Assembly: GCA_015478945.1 (NCBI GenBank)
Contig: JABUQX010131198.1
Span: 1-30,445 of the forward strand
Length of the DNA: 30,445 bases
Direction of reading: 5' to 3'
Origin: Trachelipus rathkii
Taxonomy: Eukaryota; Arthropoda; Malacostraca; Isopoda; Trachelipodidae
Below, piece after piece: positions 11,412-22,085 of this stretch. Numbering within the stretch: position 1 is the stretch's first letter; each line of letters starts with the position of its first letter. A program made the translations under genes and the position numbers. Below the pieces are notes generated by a model that did not search any database, was not told the origin of the DNA, and saw nothing but the letters and a program-made list of their open reading frames with translations.

Positions 11412-11432
11412 TAGATATAATTCACACACCAC

Positions 11433-11520
<88 letters not shown>
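11433..11520. repeat. Perfect (TA)n tract
   Basis: About 86 uninterrupted bases of TA in the intron between E5 and E4 of the left arm. Its mirror in the right arm (16,826-16,900) is shorter and interrupted, showing that repeat length differs between arms. Confidence 0.95.
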
Positions 11521-11522
<2 letters not shown>

Positions 11523-11579
11523 ATGCGGGAATATTGCATACATGTAGAGTTCAACTGTAACAACACCGCAACACCTTAC

Positions 11580-11806
11580 CTGTTCGTTGAGGTCTTCGAT
11601 AATGCGACTGGGGGATGTTGATTCCGTAAGTATGGGAAAGCCCTCGTCATCGGCATGAGGTTCTGAACTGTGAAGTGTAGAATGTCTGGCTGAAGACTGG
11701 GGCCTTTCCCCTGAACCTGGCACACCCCCCGATGGTCCCGCGACGCTGACATTAGAGAAATTTCGATATGACTGTCCATGCGTAACCTCGGTTCTTGCAT
11801 TAACAT
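11580..11806 (-). CDS. Left-arm exon E4 (unknown gene)
   Basis: Starts after acceptor ttactcag (AG at 11,807-11,808) and ends at gaacag|gtaaggt, a near-consensus donor. The frame starting with the last two bases of a codon is open throughout: Val-Asn-Ala-Arg-Thr-Glu, later Gly-Ser-Gly-Glu-Arg-Pro-Gln-Ser-Ser-Ala-Arg, then an acidic patch His-Ala-Asp-Asp-Glu-Gly-Phe-Pro and Ser-Arg-Ile-Ile-Glu-Asp-Leu-Asn-Glu-Gln. It ends in phase 0, matching the start of E5. A second frame, starting Met-Leu-Met-Gln-Glu-Pro, is also open across the exon. Ser/Pro-rich, likely disordered; gene unknown. Mirrored at 16,541-16,766. Confidence 0.6.
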
Positions 11807-11821
11807 CTGAGTAATAAGTTA

Positions 11822-11918
11822 AAATATATATATATTATTATTATATATTAATATATATAATATATAATATTATTTATTTTTTTATATCTAATTAATTTTT
11901 AATTAATTATATATATAT

Positions 11919-11950
<32 letters not shown>

Positions 11951-11955
11951 TATAT
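11822..11955. repeat. (TA)/(TTA) intron block
   Basis: Mixed TA, TTA and T-rich simple sequence between exon islands E4 and E3 of the left arm; mirrored at 16,410-16,525. Confidence 0.85.
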
Positions 11956-11971
11956 TTCGGAAAGGAAATAC

Positions 11972-12360
11972 CTATGGCTCTAGTTTGCAGATGTTATGTT
12001 CGGGAGTTACGCACGTTGTGATCTGGCTCTGAACTGTACCGCATCCTCTTTGACCTCTGACTGTATTCACATGATCTGGGGACAGAGGGCTGGATGAGGC
12101 TGGGGGATCCACACGTCACCCCACTAGTTTCGCCATAAGATTCGGCATCCCCTGTTACACTTTGCGACCAGTTGCTATTGATAGGTAGGAGTAGTAAATC
12201 ACCGCCATTTCGAATTACCGGTGTCTGATGAATCTCTGAAGATGGTTCAATCTGCACAGGACTCAACACTGTGCATGGGCCAGCGTGATTTGGTCCACCT
12301 TCACCCCGCTTAGTGCAGTAGTTACCGTCCTAGGTGGAGGCTCGAGAGGAGAGAGATCCC
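11972..12360 (-). CDS. Left-arm exon E3 (unknown gene)
   Basis: The largest island. One frame is open for about 105 codons: Gly-Glu-Gly-Gly-Pro-Asn-His-Ala-Gly, then Leu-Ser-Pro-Val-Gln-Ile-Glu-Pro-Ser-Ser, a hydrophobic Asp-Leu-Leu-Leu-Leu-Pro-Ile-Asn-Ser, and a basic Ser-Gln-Arg-Ser-Lys-Arg-Met-Arg-Tyr-Ser-Ser-Glu-Pro-Asp-His-Asn. A TAA falls about 20 bases before the donor (catag|gtattt, GT at 11,971); the mirror copy (16,021-16,388) differs by indels exactly there, so the stop may be an error. If so, the exon ends in phase 1 and joins E4 to form an Asp codon. The start near 12,360 is inferred from the mirror copy's acceptor. The basic cluster could be a nuclear localisation signal. No domain recognised. 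Confidence 0.55.
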
Positions 12361-12390
12361 TCGAGGCGAGAGACCTAATATGGAAAGAAA

Positions 12391-12458
<68 letters not shown>

Positions 12459-12605
12459 ATACGGTATATTCTATATAAATTATCTATATATAATATTATA
12501 TAATATATACATATATATTAATTATTATATATGTATATTTATATATATATATTATATATATATATATAATATTCTTATATTTTAATATATTTATATATAT
12601 AATAT
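12391..12605. repeat. (TA)n intron block
   Basis: Begins with roughly 60 bases of clean (TA)n and continues as interrupted TA/TTA sequence, between E3 and E2 of the left arm; mirrored at 15,772-15,988. Confidence 0.9.
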
Positions 12606-12652
12606 TTTTCAGGAACAAATACTTGAAAGGGGGTAAAAGAACCGTAACTTAC

Positions 12653-12766
12653 ATATGGGAATCCTTGAGCCAACGACGGCTCCAGAGCCCTTACGCCTCC
12701 GGTAATAAGAGCATTTATATTAGACCGTCGACTCTCAAGGCTTTATCTAGGAATCCTGCCGCTTCA
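12653..12766 (-). CDS. Left-arm exon E2 (unknown gene)
   Basis: Acceptors at actttagcag (AG at 12,767-12,768) or the upstream ctgatag (AG at 12,783-12,784); donor catat|gtaagt, a strong consensus. The frame reads Ser-Glu-Ala-Ala-Gly-Phe-Leu-Asp-Lys-Ala-Leu-Arg-Val-Asp-Gly and, after an indel region, Tyr-Tyr-Arg-Arg-Arg-Lys-Gly-Ser-Gly-Ala-Val-Val-Gly-Ser-Arg in one frame of the two-arm comparison. The basic run may bind nucleic acid, but no named domain can be asserted. Mirrored at 15,621-15,727. Confidence 0.45.
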
Positions 12767-12880
12767 CTGCTAAAGTATATAGCTATCAGAAAATAAAATA
12801 ATTAGACTGTGAGTCTGCAAACATTACCGAGACAATCTACATTCTAAAAGGTTAAAGATGAATGGGAAACCATCTCTCAA

Positions 12881-13014
12881 ATATAATAATAATAATAATG
12901 CTATAATATCAATAATAATAATAATAATATAATAATAATAATAAAATAATAATAATATAATAATAATAATATAATAATAATAATAATAATATAATAATAA
13001 TATAATAATAATAA
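12881..13014. repeat. (TAA)n tract
   Basis: Interrupted TAA/ATA microsatellite between E2 and E1 of the left arm, mirrored by the (ATT)n tract at 15,368-15,500. Confidence 0.9.
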
Positions 13015-13083
13015 TTGCAAAATGTGGTATTGTCGGCTTGAAAACTACAGCATCATCAAGGCAACAGTATTAATAAGCAAATC

Positions 13084-13362
13084 TTAATTGTAGTAAAAAT
13101 TAAACTCAGGAAAATTTTCAGTTATTACCCAGTTATAATGCAGTTTAGAGTTCCAACCCATGTAAAATTCACTTTTAAATCTTAATTCTCCCACTATCTG
13201 AGTTGCCATCCATGAGATAGCGAATGAGTCCCGGTTTACCTCAGCACACTGTGTCGAGAGGGCTGGGAGGTAGGGAATCGACTTCCAGCTCGCTCGAGAA
13301 TTCTTCCTTTGTAATTCTTTTTGCATTATCTCTACTAGAACGGCGATGGTATTTACGTTTAG
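13084..13362 (-). CDS. Left-arm exon E1 (unknown gene)
   Basis: After acceptor ctgtccag (AG at 13,363-13,364) a frame is open for 92 codons to a TAA at 13,084-13,086: Leu-Asn-Val-Asn-Thr-Ile-Ala-Val-Leu-Val-Glu-Ile, then Lys-Ser-Ile-Pro-Tyr-Leu-Pro-Ala-Leu-Ser-Thr-Gln-Cys-Ala-Glu and, further on, an aromatic-rich tail (Phe-Tyr-Met-Gly-Trp). A near-consensus donor gag|gtaaac inside it (exon end 13,240) could instead give a 41-codon exon. The right-arm copy (15,013-15,290) encodes an almost identical 79-residue C-terminal part. Parts of its first 60 bases recur at 9,316-9,378. Not recognised; length and lack of an initiator Met suit an internal exon. Confidence 0.55.
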   Translation of the reverse strand, partial: LNVNTIAVLVEIMQKELQRKNSRASWKSIPYLPALSTQCAEVNRDSFAISWMATQIVGELRFKSEFYMGWNSKLHYNWVITENFPEFNFYYN

Positions 13363-13462
13363 CTGGACAGTAAAATAAAAATAAATAAATACATCAATAT
13401 ATATATATTATAGTATATATATATTATATATATTATATATATTATATAATATATATATATAT

Positions 13463-13500
<38 letters not shown>

Positions 13501-13548
13501 GAAACGGCCACCGAGGAAAGATGAAAACGACTTTCCTTCTTCTTTCCA

Positions 13549-13582
<34 letters not shown>

Positions 13583-14160
13583 TCTCTCTCTTCTCTCTCT
13601 CTCTTCTCTCACTCTCGGAAAGAGTATTCTTGGAAGGGCTGGGCCATAAGAGAGTTAAAAATATAATTATAATAATAAAATAATAATAATAATAATAATA
13701 TAATAATAATAATAATTAAATAATTATATAATAATATAATAATAATATAATAATAATAATAGAGGAAGAGGAAGAAGAATGGAAAAATGAATCGAAAAAA
13801 AGTCCAGATTTAAATCAATTCATAGCTTTTTTTTTTTTGGGGGAGGGTTGATAGTAGCTTTCATGCTACTTTGTTTGTCTTGATGGCGTGGGTAACTGTT
13901 GTTGTTGTTGTTGTTGTTAATGTTGTTGCTGTTGTTGTTTTTGTTGTTGTTGTGGCCGTTGTCGTCGTTGTAAGCTTAGATGAGGATCCTTGGGCTGGGT
14001 TTGTTGCTGTGTGGATTCTGCTTGCAATAACTCGAGGCTTTATTGGTTTCTATGTAGAAGATTATGTTTGTGATCGGCATTGGCTTGTAAATGGTTTTGT
14101 CTTGTTGTTTGTTGTTGCTGTTGCTGTGCTGCTGTTGCTGTTGTTGTTGTAATTGTCCTT
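13303..14160 (-). repeat. R repeat copy 3 (inner end of left arm)
   Basis: Reverse-complement orientation: E1 start, TA (13,398-13,498), (CT)n (13,550-13,612), (TAA)n (13,655-13,762), then 'gcatgaaagctactatcaac' segment on the minus strand and two TTG/CAA-rich blocks (13,900-13,970 and 14,100-14,150). It faces copy 4 across the axis, CAA end to CAA end. Translation of the CAA blocks gives homopolymeric Gln, Asn or Thr; this may be a Gln-rich exon or only a microsatellite. Confidence 0.9.
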
Positions 14161-14220
14161 GTGGACCGGATTCAATGCTTCTTCTCCCCAAAATCCACAG
14201 CAAAAACAGTGACAGTCACA
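14161..14220. other. Palindrome spacer / axis
   Basis: About 60 bp that are not mirrored. The first part ('gtggaccggattcaatg') resembles the GA-distal end of the R unit on the plus strand, and the second ('ccacagcaaaaacagtgac') its CAA-proximal start. The axis therefore lies in a short join between two R ends, not at a simple reflection point. Confidence 0.75.
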
Positions 14221-15070
<850 letters not shown>

Positions 15071-15367
15071 GAATTCTCGAGCGAGCTGGAAGTCGATTCC
15101 CTACCTCCCAGCCCTCTCGACACAGTGTGCTGAGGTAAACCGGGACTCATTCGCTATCTCATGGATGGCAACTCAGATAGTGGGAGAATTAAGATTTAAA
15201 AGTGAATTTTACATGGGTTGGAACTCTAAACTGCATTATAACTGGGTAATAACTGAAAATTTTCCTGAGTTTAATTTTTACTACAATTAAGATTTGCTTA
15301 TTAATACTGTTGCCTTGATGAGGCTGTAGTTTTCAAGGCCGACTATACGCACATTTTGCCAACTTTA

Positions 15368-15500
15368 TATTGATTATTATTATTCATTATTATATTTTTA
15401 TTATTATATTTTATTATTATTATATTATTATTATTTATATCCATTATTATTATTGTTATTATCTATTATTATTATTATTATTATTAGCATTATTTATTTT
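15368..15500. repeat. (ATT)n tract
   Basis: Interrupted ATT microsatellite in the intron between E1 and E2 of the right arm, mirror of 12,881-13,014. Confidence 0.9.
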
Positions 15501-15620
15501 ATATGTAATCTTGAGAGATGGTTCCCCATCTTTAACCTTTTAGAATGTAGATTGTCTCGGTAATGTTTGCAGACTCACAGTCTAATTATTTTATTTTCTG
15601 ATAGCTATATACTTTAGCAG

Positions 15621-15727
15621 TGAAGCGGCAGGATTCCTAGATACGCCTTGAGAGAGTGGAGGTCTATATTCTCTATTGCCCGGAGGCGTAAGGGCCTGGA
15701 GACGTCGTTGGCTCAGGATTCCCATAT
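15621..15727 (+). CDS. Right-arm exon E2 (unknown gene)
   Basis: Mirror of 12,653-12,766, with acceptor actttagcag (ends 15,620) and donor catat|gtagtt. The same Ser-Glu-Ala-Ala-Gly-Phe-Leu-Asp start is followed by indels that break the frame ('gatacgcc' against 'gataaagcc' in the left arm). Useful mainly for correcting the left-arm frame. Product unknown. Confidence 0.4.
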
Positions 15728-15771
15728 GTAGTTACGTTCTTTTACCCCCTTTCAGTATTTGGTTCCTGCAA

Positions 15772-15878
15772 TAATATATATATTAATTATATATATAGTA
15801 TATAATATATATTATATATATACTATAATATATTATATATATATATCATATATTTATTATATATATATAATAAATTTA

Positions 15879-15916
<38 letters not shown>

Positions 15917-15934
15917 TATATATATTATATATAA

Positions 15935-15978
<44 letters not shown>

Positions 15979-15988
15979 CTTTATTATA
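15772..15988. repeat. (TA)n intron block
   Basis: Long interrupted TA microsatellite with two cleaner runs (about 15,876-15,911 and 15,938-15,975), between E2 and E3 of the right arm. Confidence 0.9.
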
Positions 15989-16020
15989 TTCCTCCTTTTC
16001 CAATATTGGATTGCGTCCAG

Positions 16021-16388
16021 GATCCCTCTCCTCTCGCTCCACCCTAGGACGGTACTACTTTCACTACCAGCGCGGTAAAGGTGGATCAAATCAGTGACTC
16101 CAGCATGTGTCGAGTCCTGTGCAGAATGACCATCTACAGACGATTCATCGCCCGGTAATTCCGAAATGTCGGTGATTTTCTACTCCTACCTCAATAGCAC
16201 TGGTCGCTCGAGTGTTCAGGGGTGCGAATTTATGGCGATAACTTGCGGGTGACGTGTGGATCCCAGCTCATCGCAGCCCTCTGCCCTAGATCATGGTGAA
16301 TACACTCAGCAGGTGTAAGAAGGATGGCGGCTAGCAGTCAGAGCCAGATCAAGCGTGCGTAACTAACGACTGCAACAGCAGCCATGAG
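16021..16388 (+). CDS. Right-arm exon E3 (unknown gene)
   Basis: Acceptor ttgcgtccag ends at 16,020 and donor catgag|gtattt begins at 16,389. The exon aligns throughout to 11,972-12,360 but is more damaged, with several indels, so no frame stays open. The central part still shows the segment for Asn-Gly-Gly-Asp/Phe-Leu-Leu-Leu. Same unknown Ser/Pro-rich product as the left arm. Confidence 0.4.
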
Positions 16389-16409
16389 GTATTTCCTTTC
16401 CGAAACTTT

Positions 16410-16475
16410 TATATTTTATTATTATATATATATATATATATAATATATAATATATAATATTCTATATATATATAT

Positions 16476-16508
<33 letters not shown>

Positions 16509-16525
16509 ATTATATATATTTCTTT
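16410..16525. repeat. (TA)n intron block
   Basis: Interrupted TA/TTA microsatellite between E3 and E4 of the right arm, mirror of 11,822-11,955. Confidence 0.85.
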
Positions 16526-16540
16526 ATTGTTAGTGCTCAG

Positions 16541-16766
16541 ATGTTAATGCAAGAACCGAGGTTACGCATGGACAGTCATATCGAAATTTCTCTAATGTCA
16601 GCGTCACGGGACCTCGGGGGGTGTGCTAGGTTCAGGGGAAAGGCCCCAGTCTTCAGCCAGACATTCTACACTTCACAGTTCAGAACCTCATGCCGATGAC
16701 GAGGGCTTTCCCATACTTACGGAATCAACATCCCCCAGTCGCATTATCGAAGACCTCAACGAACAG
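16541..16766 (+). CDS. Right-arm exon E4 (unknown gene)
   Basis: T-rich acceptor tattgttagtgctcag ends at 16,540 and donor gaacag|gtaaggt follows 16,766. It is almost identical to the left-arm E4. The phase-compatible frame meets a TAG at about 16,626-16,628 where the left arm has CCA and a compensating indel, then runs open from Gly-Ser-Gly-Glu-Arg-Pro-Gln to Glu-Asp-Leu-Asn-Glu-Gln. It ends in phase 0 and joins E5 in frame. Ser/Pro-rich with an acidic patch; no domain. Confidence 0.55.
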
Positions 16767-16825
16767 GTAAGGTGTTGCGGTGTTGTTACAGTTGAACTCT
16801 ACATGTATGCAATATTCCACATCCA

Positions 16826-16900
16826 TATTATATATTATATTATAATATATTTATATATTATTATATATATATATATATATAATATAATATATACATACGG
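16826..16900. repeat. (TA)n intron block
   Basis: Interrupted TA/TTA microsatellite between E4 and E5 of the right arm; mirror of the long perfect tract at 11,433-11,520. Confidence 0.85.
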
Positions 16901-16922
16901 TGTGTGAATTATATCTATCTAG

Positions 16923-17132
16923 ATTGTGCAAAACGCGGCCGTTGAACGTTCAGCCACGTTCACCCCAACAAGTAATAATCCGTCATCAATGAGTGCAGGG
17001 GAGATAGACCCCCAGACACGGAGTGATGAATGCATGGCGAGCTCATCATCCCAGCCGACTGTAATGTATAGAAGGAGGGTTACTATCAATGACTGGGGTC
17101 CTCCTATTAGGACACTTTACTTTACAAACAAG
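16923..17132 (+). CDS. Right-arm exon E5 (unknown gene)
   Basis: Acceptor tctatctag ends at 16,922; donor aaacaag|gtaaca. In phase with E4 it reads Ile-Val-Gln-Asn-Ala-Ala-Val-Glu-Arg-Ser, then [19 protein letters not shown]. It stays open to the donor (Thr-Ile-Asn-Asp-Trp-Gly-Pro-Pro), although local indels against the left arm suggest the last third is read in a shifted frame. Ser-rich; family unknown. Confidence 0.5.
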
Positions 17133-17167
17133 GTAACACTCCTACGTTAATGTATGTCCACTGCAGA

Positions 17168-17170
17168 CAA

Positions 17171-17219
<49 letters not shown>

Positions 17220-17265
17220 GTATATTTATTTATTATAATAATAATTATATATATATCTTTTATGT
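17168..17265. repeat. (TA)n intron block
   Basis: About 45 clean bases of TA followed by interrupted AT-rich repeat, between E5 and E6 of the right arm. Confidence 0.9.
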
Positions 17266-17289
17266 TATACTTATACTATTACTGTTTGC

Positions 17290-17418
17290 AACGCGCCTTC
17301 CTTGAAGCATGCGTTCGAGCATTTACAACACTTTATCAACAGAGAAACTTCTAATTCGCGTCCGTGAGACTGGGTCATCATACATATTCGCCGACGATGA
17401 CGATGATGGGGTGACATG
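17290..17418 (+). CDS. Right-arm exon E6 (unknown gene)
   Basis: Diverged mirror of 10,942-11,067. The conserved core reads 'cagagaaacttct.aattcgcgtccgtga' at about 17,339-17,369. Both borders are less clear than in the left arm (donor catg|gtgggt), and no frame is fully open. Confidence 0.3.
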
Positions 17419-17602
17419 GTGGGTGTGGAAGCACGACTAATGTGTAGGAGTATTAGTAATATATATATTAGTATATATATATATTATATTATATCATATA
17501 TATAGTTACTAATTAGTATATAGTATATAGTCTAATATATATAGTATTATATATTTATAATATATATATATTCTATAAATCTATGCTTCATACATTCCGC
17601 AG

Positions 17603-17752
17603 ATGCTGCCAGATAAGCGAAATGATGCGTATATGATTCCAGGATGGGAGTACTTTATCCTAATGATCTACACGTCGTCAGCGGATTTGGTTCGCGAACC
17701 CTCATCGGAGATCGAAAGGTAAAGAAGGGATCCATCACGTCATGAAACGCTG
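17603..17752 (+). CDS. Right-arm exon E7 (unknown gene, degenerate)
   Basis: Acceptor tacattccgcag ends at 17,602. The first 60 bases match the left-arm E7 (gctgccagataagcgaaatga against gctccagataagcgatagg), then identity falls. No frame is maintained. Product unknown. Confidence 0.3.
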
Positions 17753-18347
17753 GGTATGTTGAATTACTATCTGGCGCTGATGTGAAAATATGATATTGTG
17801 GATTAATTAAGAGCCTGGTAACTCATCAATTTTATATATGATATTTATAGGTTATGTCTAGTATTGATTAAGTATATATATGAGTAATGTTATATAGTAG
17901 TATAGTGATTTGATATATAAGGGGTGATTGACGGCGAATTAACTGTTGACTATTTTAATATTTTTTAGTAGTAACATTAAAATCCTATTAATTATATAAT
18001 CTAATATGAATATTAAGATTAATCGGCTGGAGATCCTGATTTATGAAATAGTTTATGAGTTAGTAGTAAGTTTATGGTGTGTCGAGTGGGTGTTGGAGGG
18101 TGTTGCGGTCGTGGGGTTATATTGTGGATGGTTGTGATTATATAGTATATATTATAGATGAGTCGTACGGTATGGGTGAGACAAATACTTATGAGATGAG
18201 GTGTGAATTTGCTAGCTATATAGTATAAGAGTTATTAAGGTTATGATGTGAGTATGAGTGTGGTAGGGTAGGGGTGGATTGCTGAGTTGGGTGGATTATA
18301 TATATATATTATTATTCTATTATAATTATATATATATATATTTTTTC

Positions 18348-18470
18348 ATCTCCGAGGGATATCTGTCGAACACTCCATGCTGTTGAATTCTATCGCAGGT
18401 AGTCGACGTCCGAGTCTGAGGAGCGTCTTTGTAGCTACTGGTGTTCATACGTGCTCACTGGGGAAGATGA
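18348..18470 (+). CDS. Right-arm exon E8 (unknown gene, degenerate)
   Basis: Matches left-arm E8 in pieces: 'ctgttgaattctatcgcag', 'gtagtcgacgtccgagt' and 'ctttgtagctactggtgtt'. The coding frame is lost. It confirms that the palindrome continues past E7. Confidence 0.3.
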
Positions 18471-18939
18471 AGATGCGCGTGAGGTTCGAGTGATAGCTGG
18501 GAACTATAGGTAGTGCAGTGCTATAGGTGTTGTATATTTATGATAGGGTATAGGTGAGGGTGGGTAATCGTAAGATATCATAATATAACTATATTAGGGT
18601 AGTATGAGTACTTATAGTTAGTGTAGTGTGTGTATAGTATCTGGGGGTATCCTGATGTGGAGGGGCAGGAAGAAAATAACTAATGAAATAATCAGGAGTC
18701 TTCGCGATGTCTGAACGGAGTTTTGTGTTAACTTGATCTCACATTTTATAGAAGAATAGAATATGTTATTCTCGCCTTTCTTCTCTCACTTCTTATCTCA
18801 TCTCTCGTATTTTTCCCTGTTACTCGGTCTATTAGGCCTCACTTCTTCATCGTCTTGTTCTGCTCTTCTTTTCTTTCTTAATTCAATTCTATTTTTTTTA
18901 TGTGGGAATCTTTTGTTGTATCTGGATTGACATCTTAAT

Positions 18940-19650
18940 TAGTCTCTCTCTCTCTTCTCTCTCGAAAAAAGAGTATTCTTAAGGACTGGGTGCAGTGCAT
19001 AGGAGGTCTTGAAGAAAGAATATAGATATAGCTGAACTGTAGATAGGAATAATAGATAAGTAAGTGAATAATGAAGGGATCGTAAGTTGGCGAATATGGA
19101 AAAATGGGATGCGAAATAAGAAGTCAAGGATTTAATGCGGCAGTTCAGGCTTTTTTTTTGGTGGTTTGGTTAGTCAGCTCGTAATATCATGGCTGCTCGT
19201 CCTGGTTTGTCTTTGGATCGAGCGGGGTGGGGTAATCTGTAGGGACGTGGTGGTGTGTTTAGGTTTTGTTGTTGTTTATGTTGTTGTGTTTTTTGGTTTT
19301 TGGTTGGGTGTGTGGTCTCGGGAGTTGGATGTTGAAAGGTGAGTTGCGTTGTGGATAGCTTAGGATCGAGGCCTGGCTGGGTGTCGTGTTGTGGTTGTTT
19401 GGTCCCGTGTATGGGTTGCGTGGATTGCGTGGCGTCTGTTCAGTAAATGGAGGCTGTTGTACTGTAAGGGTTGGTGCATGAGTGGGAAGGGATTATGTGG
19501 GTGTGCTGAGGGCTCCGGCTATTCTGCTTGATATTGTTGGTCTGATCATTTGATAGTGGTGTTGTGTCTGGTGGTGTGTTGCTTGTGCGTGCTGGTTTGG
19601 TGTGAGTTGATTGTTGTTTGCGCGTTGCTAGATTATGCTTTTAGTGAGGG
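18940..19650 (-). repeat. R repeat copy 5 (mirror of copy 2)
   Basis: Reverse-complement unit: CT-rich start (18,941-18,963), 'aagagtattcttaaggactg', A/G-rich block, 'tatggaaaaatgggatgcga', T-run (19,151-19,159), then TTG-rich sequence with the 'tggctgggtg' piece. (TTA)n is lost or replaced by AT-rich text at about 19,020-19,080. Clearly the same unit, but diverged. Confidence 0.7.
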
Positions 19651-20029
19651 TTCTCGTTCTAAGGTTTTTTTGGGCTGTGAGGTTTGTAGATGATGGGCGA
19701 AGAAGGTAGAACTCTTTGTATGGCTCTACTTTTGCACTTATCTCTAGATCAGAATACTCGGGATGGGTTATTTTGGACGGTCTTGAGCTGAAAGTAAAAT
19801 TAAGATAATTATTGAATTTTATGCTGAATATAATAACTATTGTCCGGCGCTCTACGAAGAGTCCAAGAGTGATAGAAGATACGGAATTATACTAATGTGA
19901 GAACGGTGAGCTGTGGCGGTCATATAGCGGGGTTATTGTCCGGTTCTCTCTCTTCTCGTTTAGTACGTGTGTGTAAGCCGCTATCGTATTGTTACTACTC
20001 TCTTTTCGCGCTTGTTACCTTTTGTTGCC

Positions 20030-22085
20030 AGAGGGGTTTGGGCGATTGCCTCCTTCGTCTCACACCATTCCTCCTCTCATCTCTTCTCTCTCTGGTCTCA
20101 CTCGTCCCGAAGAAATGGAGGTTTGGATGAACATACGGAGTTGAGAGTGTGGAGTGGAGTGTTTGTAGACTGTTGGTGGTACTATATGAATCCGGATAAA
20201 TATTAGAGGGATGTGGTGCGCCTGTAGCTAATATATAAGGGATGAGGTCAGTAGAATTGAAATGATGCGAAAAAAAGTCTTTTGTTGTTGTTATTGTTGG
20301 CTACAGTGTGTGTTGTGTGATGAGCATTATGATGAGACTAGGTGGTATATATGCTGGGGTGTGTGTCTGTAGGTAAGGTCTCGATTTGTGCTGTGTGATG
20401 GGAAGGAGTTCGATGTGTGTGATTAGGGCTGTCTTGGCTTGTAGGGTGGTTGGTGTCGGTACCGACGGTGGTTGTTGTGTTAGTGTGGGCCTGGCTCGTG
20501 GTATCGGTTGGCGGCTTAGATGTGGCGGTGTGTGGTGTGTGTAAGTAGGAGCGATATGTGTGGTGTGTGTTGGGTCGCGGCTCTTGTGATAGAGCGTCCT
20601 CTCCACCGTTCGGTATCGAGGAGGTGACGCTCTGGGTGAGAGTCCCAGTGGATGGAGAGAGACATAGATATTCCTGGGAGTGGTAGGCCATGCTTTAGGT
20701 TGTGGGTAGCTATAGGTATTGAGGGTGGTGTCATAGTGATAGGTACCGTTATATTATGGGTAGGAGGGATAGTAGCTAGATAATAGTCGTTCTGGTTGGT
20801 GCTGTACCTTAGTTGGTGTTAGTGTATTCGAGTATCTGTTTCTTCCGATATATGTGATCTCTTGGAAGGGACTCGTGGCAGCTCTCTGTGTGACTTATTA
20901 TACTGTGTTGGATTATCCTCTGTTTGAGGAGTCTATACTCTTTGTATTCCGCTCGTCATGATGATTCGGATCGAAGTTCGAGTTTCCAGGATCTATGTGG
21001 ATATGCAGTCGGTTATGAACTTGGTTTTTAGTGTGAGATGTGTAGCTGTATGCCTTGCTTCTCCGTGTATAGAGAGTGTTGTCGTTTGATATAGGTTGGT
21101 TAAGATAGTTTGTTCGGGTCTGTATGCTGTGTTGTTTGTCTGTGCTGTTTGTTCATCGTTGTAAGCTTAGATGAGGACCTTGGGCTGGGGTTTGTTGGCT
21201 TGGGTGTGTGATAGGTGTCTCGTCGAGGCATATAGTGTGCTGGGTGAAGATCTCTTATAGATTGTGATATGGTGCATTTGATATAGTTAAGGTGATTTCC
21301 TCGCTCTTGTGTCTCGATCCTTTGTGCGTATAGAGCCTGTCTGTGGTATGCTATTGGGTTGATAATTGAGCTTGAGAGAGAAAAAGAAGAGAGAGTGGTA
21401 ACTCGTGTCTGGCCCTCCTGCGTATATGGGGACGCTCGCGGGTTTACGCATTTGTGACTAATGTGTTATGGTGTGGATATCGAGTAGTGATAGTAGACCG
21501 TCGAGTTTCTCTTGCCGCAGGTCGGGTATTTTGCAAATTGAATAGTGTGTAGGTGGGGTGATGGAGTGTAGTAGCTCCGTCGTACGTTAGATAGGGGTGT
21601 GTGTTGGTAGTGTGGTGAGATAGACTTGTGTGTGTAGTGTTGTAGTTGTGGTAATGGTGTGGAGTAGTGTGTGCTGTGTCGGTGTTGGTCGTGTGTGTGT
21701 GGATGGTGTTGTGATAGTCGCTGGTTGTGTGGCTCCTGGTAATATATAGCTATACTGGGCTTATCGAAATAGCATCTGGATGGTCCGATGGCGGTCGATA
21801 GATAGATTGCTATCGGATGCAAGGTTTGACTGACTGATAAACAATCGTAGCTTATATATATATTGGGTTTGTCCACTCATAGGTGGATACAGTGGTAGAT
21901 TTTACCCATCATAGAGGATGCTTAGGGTGCTATGTTCTATGGGGGTGTGTGGTTGGTGTATGCCTACGTTGGGTGTGTCTCGTGCCTGACTAGACCCTGT
22001 TGTTGCTGCTGTTGTTTGTTGTTGTTCGTTGTGTTGTTTTTGTTGATGTCTTTGTGACTGTCACTGTTTTTGATGTGATTTTGTG
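20030..22085 (-). repeat. R repeat copy 6 (mirror of copy 1, expanded)
   Basis: The CT-rich block at 20,060-20,103 and 'gatgcgaaaaaaagtct' (20,263-20,279) begin the unit. 'cgttgtaagcttagatgagg' (21,157-21,176) and the final 'gactgtcactgtttttgatg' (22,055-22,074) match the CAA end of copies 3 and 4. The unit is spread over about 2 kb by intervening GT-rich sequence. It ends with the outermost CAA block, which is absent from copy 1. Confidence 0.6.

Larger units (their letters stand above)
17440..22085. other. Degenerate, C-poor outer part of the right arm
   Basis: Still recognisable as the mirror of 8,600-10,940 through E7 (17,603-17,752), E8 (18,348-18,470) and two R copies, but heavily altered. 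TA tracts of the left arm are replaced by non-repetitive GT-rich text (for example 18,050-18,300), cytosine is rare on the plus strand, and the segment is about twice as long as its counterpart. Long minus-strand open frames at 20,301-20,734 and 21,466-21,876 (His/Thr/Pro-rich) arise from this skew. Low-quality base calling is a likely cause. Confidence 0.7.

Noticed and set aside
20301..20734. Three long overlapping minus-strand frames rich in His, Thr and Pro
   Set aside because: Produced by the C-poor, GT-rich skew of the degraded right arm; they overlap each other and have no motif.
21466..21876. 136-codon minus-strand frame rich in His, Ser and Tyr
   Set aside because: Same compositional cause; lies inside the expanded R copy 6.
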